Assembly: GCA_036873755.1 (NCBI GenBank)
Contig: JAVTVY010019466.1
Span: forward strand, 18,327-82,326
Direction: 5' to 3'
Length of the DNA stretch: 64,000 nt
Source of the DNA: Hanleya hanleyi
Lineage: Eukaryota; Mollusca; Polyplacophora; Lepidopleurida; Hanleyidae
The translations under genes were made by a program, and so were the position numbers. Positions within the stretch are counted from its first letter, which is position 1; the number at the start of each line of letters is the position of its first letter. This document shows, piece after piece, positions 45,417 to 54,587 of this stretch. The notes under the pieces are model-generated. The model saw only the letters and a list, made by a program, of their open reading frames with translations. It was not told the origin of the DNA and did no database searches.

Positions 45417-46969
45417 GCTCTTTCTGATGTCAATTCTCATTTTACTGGCTTTTTTAGTTCATGAACACATTAAAGGTTTGACAGGTGTCTGTCATTTTGT
45501 GTTTTCAAAAGAGTTTTAATGTGATACATGTGGTGGAGATTTCTTACTTCTTTGTGGCATTGAATTTATTATCCTATGTTGCAGTTATAACGTTAAATGA
45601 GAGAAATCTACCAACCTGAATTCAGATGTAGTTCCAGATTTTTCCAATGGCAGGTTGTGTCGCTCTAAGGTAGGTTAACGTCCGGACACGTAGAGACTAG
45701 CTCGTGAATGATCTCGACACGTAGTTTGGACGAGTCTATTACGAACATGTTAGGGGTGACATCGTTAGATTGTAGGGAAGAATTGTTTCATCAGGTATAT
45801 ATTGCTATATGGGGTGAAATAATATCAAACAGATATACTTTTATTTTCCGGTAATATTTAGGTTTGAGTTTCCACTGACATTTGTGCATATTATAACGGT
45901 GTAAAATAATCCGGACCACCACCGATAATAGTCACGTATTAACAAATCGGAGTTTCCGAGAAAGATATTATTATCTCAGATATATTAGTTTGGAATTTCC
46001 GTACCAAAATTACTTCTAAAATGCCGTGTAAATATTTCATATGTGTATATCTTCAACTTGATCCGATATTATATTTTCTGAATGTGGTATGAAATATGCC
46101 GTGTTTCTCAAATCTAAACTTCGCCAGATCAAGACCGAACACTATACGAGTAGTATAAAATCAAGTGTTTTTGTTAATTATCATTGATCCTGAGCAGGTT
46201 CCCATTCAAGATCAGTGACGTCATCTTGATCAAGGGTCAGGGTTAAATGGGGAGGCCGGGATGGAAGGAGAAGACTTGGATGAAATGACGATGCCAGGGG
46301 TGAAATGAATAGCGAGCAAAGTGCTGATTTAAGTTCGGTTCGGTTCAGAGAGGAAAGGGTGCAGTGAAAGTGACGTCATCACCGGAAGTGACGTAACACA
46401 TGAGTAGGAGCATGATCAGTGATCAGCAACAGATTTAGTGTCGTCACCATGATCAGAGGTGAAGGATGGGGTCGAGGTGAAATGAGGAGCGAGCAAGCTG
46501 TTAAAGAAGTTGAAACCCTGTTCAGGTTCAATGACTCGACGAGTCAGAATCAGAATTTCCCTAAAACTGTACCCAGGTGACCAAGCTTTTCCGTCATTTA
46601 GTCTCGGCTCATGCAAAAGTACACTGACCATGCACACGATTCATGTAACATACATCTGAACGATGTAGTGGTCTGTGTACATTTACATTGAGAGTATATA
46701 AAGAACAAACGTGACCATATGATTTTATTTTAATGAGAATGTTCGAGCATTAACATCACCACACATGTCTAATGTTTGCCGTATGTGTTATATGACATGA
46801 AGCAGGCATTAAGTTTAGGAAGCATATGCAATTAATACATGGTAATCAAACATTCATGAAGATGTCAAAACAGGGAGAAGCATCATTTGGGTTGGAACAT
46901 ACAATTATCGATTGGGTCTAAAGTGGGTAGTAATGCAAAATACACAAGTTGAGAAACTATTACCCCAAT
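45417..46969. other. no gene seen
   Basis: TGACGTCA occurs at 46216 and 46371, and GTGAAATGA(A/G)..GCGAGCAA is repeated near 46300 and 46476. No coding support. Confidence 0.4.
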
Positions 46970-47265
46970 TAACGATGGGCGTCGCCGAAAGGACGAAATG
47001 CAAAAAATCCAAGATGGCCACTTTGATGACGCCACAGTAACGTCATCTTCAAAACAGATGTTTTTTGGGTGATTTTTCGAAAAAAAATTATTTATGTGTT
47101 TTCTTTGCAAAAACTGCATGATAAATTTGTAAATAATAGTCTGATGTGAAATAAAATAGATTTTTCCCAAGTCACGGAGGACCAGCTTTCATGTTTTTTG
47201 TCGTTTCGAAGATAGGGAAGAAAGTTTGGTAGGGGGGAGGCATACTGTCCCCAACGGCCAGATAG
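46970..47265. repeat. AAGATGGC-family interspersed repeat
   Basis: TCCAAGATGGCCACTTTGAT, CACAGTAACGTCAT, GGGTGATTTTTCG and TAATAGTCTGATGTGAAATA match the elements at 15578-15640 and 23665-23745. AGGGGGGAG at 47231-47239 is noted for the zinc-finger genes downstream. Confidence 0.55.
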
Positions 47266-47403
47266 ATTCAATTTAGAAAAAAACCTTGAATCGCAATAAA
47301 GCCCTGATTTTGGGAAGTAGACAACGATTATTTAGACAGTAATTCAGTTCATGCAGCTCGTGCAGTTAATATGAAGTAACGCCTGTTGATCCCCTTCCCT
47401 CCC

Positions 47404-47516
47404 AACACACGCTCACACACACACACACATACGTATACACACAGACACATACACCCACATACACACAAAGACACATACACACACACATACACACGTACAC
47501 ACACACACATACATGT
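47404..47516. repeat. (CA)n-type microsatellite
   Basis: Interrupted ACACAC/ATACACAC tract of about 110 bases. Confidence 0.9.
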
Positions 47517-48167
47517 GAAAGGTGTCAACCGGGGACGCCTGCCACAACCCCCCTAATTGGAGACTTTGTTAATAAGGTACCAAGAGAGAAATGAACCTCA
47601 GATTCTAATAAAGGCAACCATAGAGACGCCCACTGGACCTTTGGATCCATCAAATTCTGAAATTTGCCAAAAGTGTTCAAGCTAGTCAAAGTGGGGGCGC
47701 ACACATTTCACACTCGCCGTGAAAGATGCTGCGAAAATGGGGACGCACTTCCGTCAAGTGTAGACTATCCAAGTGGGGACAAATGTTTAAAACCAACCAA
47801 ATGGGGTCATCATCAATAAATATATTATTGCAAATGATATGTAGGCTAAATAGGGACATGTCAAGTGAACATATAACCAATTCTATCACACTTTGCTGTT
47901 TTATTACTACATGTAACGTTGAACACGTTTCATGGACAGCCAGTTTCGAACTGGGGTGACCCAGATCATAATAAACAAAACATTTGTCGATGTTATTGCA
48001 AAAAAGTAAATAAAATCCGATGTCCAATTCGCAACAATCTATAAACATCTTTGTCAAATTATAGGTATATCATAAAATAAGGTCATTACATGGGGTAGCA
48101 GGACATCGGTAGAACCCATAAAAAGATACCAGAAAGATTGAGAGATAATTAGCCATAAAAATAGATC
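47517..48167. other. upstream flank of the zinc-finger genes, no gene
   Basis: No coding support. Several GTGGGGAC/ATGGGGAC motifs recur between 47690 and 47850, spaced 30-45 bases. Homology between the two zinc-finger copies begins only at about 48168. Confidence 0.4.
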
Positions 48168-48181
48168 ACCAGCTAACGTGC

Positions 48182-48216
48182 TATAAAAGGAAAGCGGCCT
48201 GGCCGTTTCATCAGAC
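48182..48216 (+). promoter_or_regulatory. TATA + initiator core promoter of zinc-finger gene 1
   Basis: TATAAAA at 48182-48188. TCAGAC at 48211-48216 resembles the invertebrate Inr TCAGTY, with the +1 A at 48213, 31 bases from the start of the TATA box, the canonical distance. The leader to the ATG at 48235 would be about 22 nt. Confidence 0.75.
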
Positions 48217-48234
48217 ACTCTGTCAACCATCAAG

Positions 48235-49158
48235 ATGTTCACGTGTACTACTTGCCAGAAGCAGTTTACTCGTCTAGACAATTTACGTCGCCACGAGGCC
48301 TCCGCCCACAACGATGCTCGGTATACTTGTACAACCTGCGCACGGTCATTCAATCGGGAGGATCATTTACTGCGCCACGAACGCTCATTCCACGAGGGCG
48401 TGACGGAACACTGTGATGAATGTGGTCAACTCTTCAAACGACCTAGTCACTTAAGACAGCACCAACGTTTGATTCATGGTCCATCACCACGGTATGAGCG
48501 ACAACTTTCCACTAAAGAGGCACCCATGAGGGTCAGACGTAGTGAAGATGAGCCCGAGGAGACGAACGCCACTGGTGATGCGATCACGGAGAGCCCGCCT
48601 ATACCCACAGTTCAGAAGAGCCTAGATATCCAGCCGGTCCCTAGCATTACTGTTCCCAGGCATACGCCTGACAACAACGAACATTTTCTGGAAGATGCGG
48701 TGGATGTTCCCAGCGATCTCTTACAGGACGCCCATCCAGTGAGTGACATCTATCAGCGCCATTGGCCCATGATCCGGCACTGTTTCCACCGTCATCGCCC
48801 TATTCAAAATATCTACAATTTCCGACTGACCGACCTTGCCCATCTACGCAGCTACGTGGAAGCCATCTTCACCGATCAAACTACGACCTTCAAGTTGAAT
48901 CTGGCATTTGGTTATGTGCTGCAGCATAAGGAAGCAGACCAAGTCCGATACTTTTACACGAGCAGTAGCATCCGGGTATTTGACCAACCGTTTACCATCA
49001 CAGATAGGGCGTCGCTAGAGACGATGCTGGAGAAACTGGACACCGTGGATCCCTTGGAATGGGCCCAACAACAACGCCCCAACATCCAGTGGGTCGTAGA
49101 GAGGATGACCAATGTCACGTGTTTCGCTACCAAGCTGACCGACTACACCATCGGCTGA
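48235..49158 (+). CDS. three-C2H2-finger protein with conserved C-terminal domain, copy 1
   Basis: An intronless 307-codon gene. C2H2 fingers lie at residues 4-25 (C4, C7, H20, H25), 32-53 (C32, C35, H48, H53) and 60-81 (C60, C63, H76, H81). Helix contact residues R-D-N-R, R-D-H-R and R-S-H-Q suggest a G-rich target. Residues 85-170 are acidic and Pro-rich, likely disordered. From about 180 a folded domain holds YNFRLTDL, FKLNLAFGYVLQHKE, VFDQPFTI, QQRPNIQWVVERMTNV. This domain resembles, from memory, the segment preceding the DNA polymerase B part of large proteins encoded by mobile elements or virus-like insertions in cnidarians and molluscs, where it also follows zinc fingers. Here it ends in a stop at that point. 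Nuclear DNA-binding role inferred. Coding GC is higher than the flanks. Confidence 0.85.
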   Translation: MFTCTTCQKQFTRLDNLRRHEASAHNDARYTCTTCARSFNREDHLLRHERSFHEGVTEHCDECGQLFKRPSHLRQHQRLIHGPSPRYERQLSTKEAPMRVRRSEDEPEETNATGDAITESPPIPTVQKSLDIQPVPSITVPRHTPDNNEHFLEDAVDVPSDLLQDAHPVSDIYQRHWPMIRHCFHRHRPIQNIYNFRLTDLAHLRSYVEAIFTDQTTTFKLNLAFGYVLQHKEADQVRYFYTSSSIRVFDQPFTITDRASLETMLEKLDTVDPLEWAQQQRPNIQWVVERMTNVTCFATKLTDYTIG

Positions 49159-49286
49159 ATGCTTCACCCTTGCACTGATGAATACCATAACATGCCGTAC
49201 ATACTCTATATGTCTACAAGCTGATCGTCGACGGCGTCAACGCTAGGTGGTGGTGGTGTTAGTGGTGGTGGTAGCGGTGTGAGGAT

Positions 49287-49330
49287 AATAAAACGTTTAT
49301 TACGCAATGTGCCTGTTGTTGTTGTTGATG
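49287..49330 (+). terminator. poly(A) signal of zinc-finger gene 1
   Basis: AATAAA at 49287-49292, followed about 20-40 bases later by TGTGCCTGTTGTTGTTGTTG, a GT-rich downstream element. The 3' UTR is about 130-150 nt. Confidence 0.65.
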
Positions 49331-49540
49331 TCTCTTGGTTGTGTTTATATTGAATGGGTCTGAGGATATTGATGCGATGAGAGGAAGTTGTTGGAAAGAA
49401 CGTAATTCGACATAATGCACGGTTTGACTCAAACACAAACACGTACGCAATGTGGCTCAGTCATACACCAGTACATTTCGGTCGTCGACTTGGAGATACT
49501 TGAATTGAGTGTGCTAAAAATAGATCACCAGCTAACGTGC

Positions 49541-49575
49541 TATAAAAAGAAAGCGGCCTGGCCGTTTCATCAGAC
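49541..49575 (+). promoter_or_regulatory. TATA + initiator core promoter of zinc-finger gene 2
   Basis: TATAAAA at 49541-49547 and TCAGAC at 49570-49575 (+1 A at 49572) repeat the arrangement of gene 1 with the same 31-base spacing. Homology with gene 1 begins at about 49517, so only some 25 bp upstream of the TATA box are shared; distal control must differ. Confidence 0.75.
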
Positions 49576-49593
49576 ACTCTGTCAACCATCAAG

Positions 49594-50517
49594 ATGTTCA
49601 CGTGTACTACTTGCCAGAAGCAGTTTACTCGTCTAGACAATTTACGTCGCCACGAGGCCTCCGCCCACAACGATTCTCGGTATACTTGTACAACCTGCGC
49701 ACGATCATTCAATCGGGAGGATCATTTACTGCGCCACGAACGCTCATTCCACGAGGGCGTGACGGAACACTGTGATGAATGTGGTCAACTCTTCAAACGA
49801 CCTAGTCACTTAAGACAGCACCAACGTTTGATTCATGGTCCATCACCACGGTATGAGCGACAACTTTCCACTAAAGAGGCACCCATGAGGGTCAGACGTA
49901 GTGAAGATGAGCCCGAGGAGACGAACGCCACTGGTGATGCGATCACGGAGAGCCCGCCTATACCCACAGTTCAGAAGAGCCTAGATATCCAGCCGGTCCC
50001 TAGCATTACTGTTCCCAGGCATACGCCTGACAACAACGAACATTTTCTGGAAGATGCGGTGGATGTTCCCAGCGATCTCTTACAGGACGCCCATCCAGTG
50101 AGTGACATCTATCGGCGCCATTGGCCCATGATCCGGCACTGTTTCCACCGTCATCGCCCTATTCAAGATATCTACAATTTCCGACTGACCGATCTCGCCC
50201 GTCTACGCAGCTACATGGAAGCCGTCTTCAATGACCAAGCTACGTCCTTCAAATTAAATCTGGCGTTTGGCTATGTACTGCAGCATAAGGAGACTGACCA
50301 AGTCCGATACTTTTACCCGAGCAGTAACATCCGGGTATTTGACCAACCGTTTACCATCATTAACCGGGCGTCGCTACAGCCCGTGCTGGACCGAGTGGAC
50401 CAATTGGATTTCTTAGGATGGGCCTATGAACAGCGCCCCAACACCAAGTGGATAGTGGAGAGGGTCACCAATGTCACGTTTTTCGTGTCCAAATTACGGA
50501 ATCTTCCCATCGGATGA
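49594..50517 (+). CDS. three-C2H2-finger protein with conserved C-terminal domain, copy 2
   Basis: A tandem paralogue of the gene at 48235 (ATG to ATG 1359 bp), also 307 codons and intronless. Finger cysteines, histidines and all helix contact residues are identical. Through residue ~190 only three nucleotide differences exist (one silent), then identity falls to about 80% over the last 350 nt, where FKLNLAFGYVLQHKE and VFDQPFTI are kept and the end reads VERVTNVTFFVSKLRNLPIG. The second version of the C-terminal domain is closer to the version I remember from polymerase-B-linked proteins. Both copies are intact with conservative changes, suggesting recent or continuing selection. The two products may dimerise or serve as alternative readers of one DNA site; this is inference. 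Confidence 0.85.
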   Translation: MFTCTTCQKQFTRLDNLRRHEASAHNDSRYTCTTCARSFNREDHLLRHERSFHEGVTEHCDECGQLFKRPSHLRQHQRLIHGPSPRYERQLSTKEAPMRVRRSEDEPEETNATGDAITESPPIPTVQKSLDIQPVPSITVPRHTPDNNEHFLEDAVDVPSDLLQDAHPVSDIYRRHWPMIRHCFHRHRPIQDIYNFRLTDLARLRSYMEAVFNDQATSFKLNLAFGYVLQHKETDQVRYFYPSSNIRVFDQPFTIINRASLQPVLDRVDQLDFLGWAYEQRPNTKWIVERVTNVTFFVSKLRNLPIG

Positions 50518-50639
50518 ATGCATTCACCCATGCACTGGTAGATACTCAGAATGCGCAAACAACTATCTGAGGATCTGTTGCCTCGGCGGTATCCTGGCCT
50601 GCCTGACGATGATTAGGTCACACCGAGCAAAGATGGAAC

Positions 50640-50880
50640 TTTCTGAAATGGAGACTTCTGATTGGACAAGAATACATCCAACGGACAGGAACGAATTTGA
50701 CGAATGCAAATGGTGGCCTCTGATTAGACAAGAGTCTACTTATATTGTATACATACCCAACGGGGTCCCCCAGCTTGGGTATGATGTAACATTGGGGAGA
50801 ATAAACTATATGAAAAAAACTTCTTGTTGTTGTTGTTGTTCTCTCATGTGTCATCCTTGTAGTTGTACTCTCTCCGGTCT
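50640..50880 (+). terminator. 3' region and poly(A) signal of zinc-finger gene 2
   Basis: AATAAA at 50800-50805 is followed by CTTGTTGTTGTTGTTG (about 50822). The block CAGCTTGGGTATGATGT ... GTTCTCTCATG is related to the minus strand of 22890-23090, so it is part of the repeated unit. An additional ORF at 50471-50923 spans it in another frame and has no support. Confidence 0.6.
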
Positions 50881-51014
50881 GTTAAGGCGTAACGACGGAC
50901 GGCACTGCATTCCGAAGAATTAGTGACAATTCCATGGAATATCTAGAAAACCAGAGCTTCTGAGCTATTTCACCAGGGCGTTGAAGCATTGAGCTTGGCG
51001 TTGGCGGGCGTTGC

Positions 51015-51840
51015 TACAAGATGACACCTCACACGACGCATTCGGACCAAGGATGGTCCATCTCTACCCTAAACACCTTCCTTTACTGCCCCAAAATACC
51101 CGCTTTCGCTACTACTCATACTGATGACGTCACCAATGACGTCACAGATGCTGCGGACATGCCTCAAATCGGTGTGTACACCCCGAGAGCTACAATATGA
51201 CACCTCCCACGACGCATTCGGATCAAGGATGGTCCATCTCTACACCAAATACCATCCTTCACTGCCCAAAAATCCCAACTTTCGCTACTACTCGTACTGA
51301 TGACGTCAACAATGACGTCACACATGACGTGAACATCCCTCAAATCGGGGTCTACACCCCGAGGCCTACAACATGACACCTCCCACGACGCATTCGAACC
51401 AAGGATGGTCCTTCTCTACCCCAAATATCATCCTTCACTGCCCAAAAATGTCCACTTTCGCTTCTACTCGTACTGATGATGTCATCGATGACGTCACAGA
51501 TGACGCGAACAGCCCCGCAATCGGGGTCTACACCCCGTGAGCTACAGAATGACACCTTCCAGGACGCATTCGGACCAAGGTTGGTCCATTTCTACCCTAA
51601 ATACCTTCTTGTACTGCCCAAAAATGACCACTTTACTTACTACACCCAACTGCGCATGCGCAGATTGACGCGACTTGCATTTAAAACACGCCATTCTGAC
51701 TCTACCCCACACAAGCTTCACTTTGACACCTTCCACGACCCATTCGAACTCATAGCGGTCCATCTCTATCCCAAACATACACCCACATAGCCCCCAAAAG
51801 GCCTGCTTTCTATAACTGCGCATGCGCAGACCATTGAACA
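51015..51840 (+). repeat. 176-bp satellite with TGACGTCA sites, ~4.7 units
   Basis: ATGACACCT(C/T)-anchored units start at 51021, 51197, 51373, 51549 and 51723 (periods 176, 176, 176, 174). Each contains CACGACGCATTCG, AAGGATGGTCC, a CTACTCGTACTGATGACGTCA block and TCGGGGTCTACACCCC. Exact TGACGTCA octamers: 51125, 51137, 51301, 51313, 51489. The last unit instead has CTGCGCATGCGCAG. Unit length is close to a nucleosome repeat. Confidence 0.85.
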
Positions 51841-51899
51841 CGGATGAACCATTAGCCCAGTGGGATGCTCCTATACGAGAGCTTCAAAATAAGACCCCA

Positions 51900-52560
51900 T
51901 ACGACATGATAGGGTCATTAGGGGCTCACCTAGACCCCAAAACGTCCACACCGTATGGGCCTACCCAGGCCTCGGTGACTTTTTCCAAAAATTTCACCGT
52001 TTCGCTCCGGGACCCTTCCCATCGTGTTCAGTATGGAGCTATATGAGCCTATATACAGGCCTACCCGGTACTTTTCGAAAAATTTCACCGTTTCGCTTTG
52101 AAACCCCTCCCATCGTGTTCTAAATGACGAGACGAGAAAAACAAATCCATACAGCCCATATCACAATGAACGTGTGTGAATTTCCCAGGCTGAACCTATA
52201 CCCCCATATAGCCAGCCTATAGGCCTAGATACAGACCTCGGTGACTTTTCCAAAAATTTCACCGTTTCGTGCCGGGACACTCCCTATCATGTTTGTCTTG
52301 ACGAGACTAAGAAAACAAATCGAAACAACCATACCGCAAATGTCTAGAAGTAGGTTTCCCAGTGGGACAAACTTTGGTCCTATACCCCTAGTATGGGACT
52401 ATATGGGTCTCCCTGAACTTTTTCCAAAAATTTCAACGATTCGCTCCGCGTCACTTCCTATCATGTTTGTCTTGACGAGACTAAGAAAACGACCTATACC
52501 GCAAATGTCGAGAAGTAGGTTTCCCAGGATGGTCATATACCCCCCATACCCCATATAGGC
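51900..52560 (+). repeat. ~173-bp second satellite
   Basis: TTTTCCAAAAATTTCACCGT-type anchors start at about 51981, 52073, 52245 and 52418; the last intervals are 172 and 173 bases. Later units add CTATCATGTTTGTCTTGACG. This array directly follows the TGACGTCA satellite. Confidence 0.75.
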
Positions 52561-52785
52561 ATTTTCCCATAATTTGAGGGTAAAGTCCGTATTCCGCTTT
52601 TTTTCTGGAGAAATTTTTACATGCACCCACCCCATTGACTTGATAGGCAGGCTCCGATAAGCCCGGGGACCGATATCAGCCCTTTTGGCTAGAGTTGATA
52701 GGTGTTTTCCCCTATTTTAGGGGTAAAGTCCGTATTCCGCTTTTTTCTGGAGAAAGTTTTACATACACCCACCCATGACTGGATG
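52561..52785 (+). repeat. two-copy repeat of ~147 bp
   Basis: AGGGTAAAGTCCGTATTCCG followed by CTTTTTTCTGGAGAAA and a CACCCACCC run is present at 52577 and 52721. It appears to be the next tier of the same nested satellite domain. Confidence 0.75.
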
Positions 52786-53555
52786 CCCCTTCACGAATGC
52801 TTCCCTTTGATACCTCACTCGATCTAATTGGATCATTCAGCGTATTTGAAGTCTGGGGACTATTTGCGACCGCATCACCGCCAGACCGCATCACCACGGA
52901 GGAATACATGCCCAGGGGCCCTTTGCCGGAACTACTTTTGACCTTGAGCTGGTGGCGCCCCCTGGCGGAACTCCCTCTTCTCTTGGGGAGATGACGGGGA
53001 GTTCCCTATACCTTTAACCTGGAAACAGCGCCCCCTGGTGGATGCAAGAGTTATCTCCCCCGGCAAAATATGCGTTGTAATCACGGCTATATACTACTTA
53101 CGCGGTGATGCACTATGATCCGCCTAGTATAAGCAATTTATTCGGCAGATTTGTCAGCCCTACTGATTAGAAATTGGCATCTAAGTTTGAAAATGAGATT
53201 CAAGCCTTAAAGCCATGTCCTGGGTTTAGAAAATATTTCGTTTCAAAGTCTTGATAAAATCAATTCTGAATTACTGGAAAATGCGGCTGAAGTTGTTGCT
53301 GTCGCTAACTCATGTAATGAATCTCTCTTTACAAATTAAGTATACAACACTAAAGAGAAAGAGAGAGAATTAAGCACTGAAGAGACAGCTGGAATAGATG
53401 GAGCTCTACTAGTATAGACCTATGTAGTTTTTGCCTGCTTGTTTGGAAATGTTTGAGAACGCTGTCGGCTCTATTCAAACAAACACTCAATATTATATTA
53501 TCAGCACTCCTGTTGTCGAAAAAAGCACTCAATAGTAACCGCTGCTACTGATGCT
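52786..53555. other. no gene seen
   Basis: Includes GCGCCCCCTGG(C/T)GG twice (52952-52965 and 53030-53043). CCCCCTGGTGG resembles a CTCF-type core, which is noted only. No coding support. Confidence 0.35.
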
Positions 53556-53559
53556 TTCG

Positions 53560-53840
53560 ACTTCATTTTGAAGCACATTAATAAAATTCGAATGGTAGGT
53601 ACAGTTTTCCAGTACCTAAAGAAGCATTTGTAACCGTCGATCACGACATCTCATTATATCAAGTGAAATACGTGAGTAAAGGCAATACTGAATTATTGTG
53701 GTTAACAAACTATTGACTGGATCGAAAACGGTGTTTAGAGTTCGGTGGCACTAAACCACACGAACTTGAAGTCACTTATGTGGTTCCGCAGGGGTCAGTT
53801 CCTGTACTCTTGATATTTGTATTGTACATACATTCTAAAA
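53560..53840 (+). pseudogene. LINE RT fragment, decayed
   Basis: The plus-strand frame reads EAFVTVDHDISLYQVKYV, TELLWLTNY, a stop, FGGTKPHELEVTY, then VVPQGSVPVLLIFVLYI. These are the AFD/VDH, GVPQGS and LFxxYI motifs of a CR1/L2-group reverse transcriptase, with substitutions at key Gly positions and a stop. The catalytic ADD box is not reached. Confidence 0.7.
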
Positions 53841-54501
53841 GTAAAATAATTTTAGTCATGTTATTATTTCTAAAGCCCTGCGTTTGATCTCCGTATGATG
53901 CTGACTGGCTTCACAAAAATAAATACCATCTCAATTATTCAGTGTGCAAATGGATATTTGGTAACCAAGGCCGATTGCATGAAGATAAAGATATCTATAG
54001 TTAACAAGAAACTCCAGCATATAAATTCGTGTGTAATGTTTGATTCAAGATCATGCCGAGAATGTAGTTTTGATGTTAAGAGCATGCATGAACAGAGAGT
54101 CTAGGTGTATTACGAAGTGTCCAATGTTATATGGATACAAATGTATCTATTCAATTGTATGATAGCCTAGGCATGCCCATGTTTGGTGATTATGGGCTGT
54201 ATATGACACACATGCATAAAGAGTACAGATTATGATAGGGGCTAAAAACCATGTTTGAATGATTACATCACAGTGCTATCTTAGAAAGACAGTGGTTCAT
54301 TTTTTTCATTTTTTGTTTGTTTTTTGTTTACCTGGCTTTGGAAGTAGTAATTACTGGTCTTGCACGAGATCTGCTAATAAGAAGCTTTTATCTATTCCAA
54401 ATTTAAAGTTGCAGAATTATCAGAGATATTTTATTTTACCTGTGCGAAACGGCTTTATGATAGTCTCTATAATACAGTGCCAGTCCGTGAACATTTCAAA
54501 T
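53841..54501. other. no gene seen
   Basis: AT-rich; short open frames without support. Confidence 0.35.
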
Positions 54502-54587
54502 TACAAGCGTCTAGTCCGTCATTCATAATCCAGCCGTCGTCCATTAGAGAATATCCGCGTCCATAATCCAAAGACCTATTTCATATT
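54502..54587 (+). repeat. 86-bp dispersed repeat, copy 4
   Basis: TACAAGCGTCTAGTCCGTC to CCAAAGACCTATTTCATAT. A near-consensus solitary copy in otherwise unremarkable DNA. Confidence 0.85.

Noticed and set aside
47686..48057. 123-codon minus-strand ORF upstream of the zinc-finger genes
   Set aside because: No recognised motif and an overlapping plus-strand frame; nothing indicates expression.
49206..49450. Minus-strand ORFs behind the first zinc-finger gene
   Set aside because: Low-complexity Thr/Pro translation of GGT/GTT-rich 3' UTR sequence.
50471..50923. 150-codon ORF overlapping the end of zinc-finger gene 2
   Set aside because: Out of frame with the gene, runs through its poly(A) region and ends in Cys repeats from a GTT tract.
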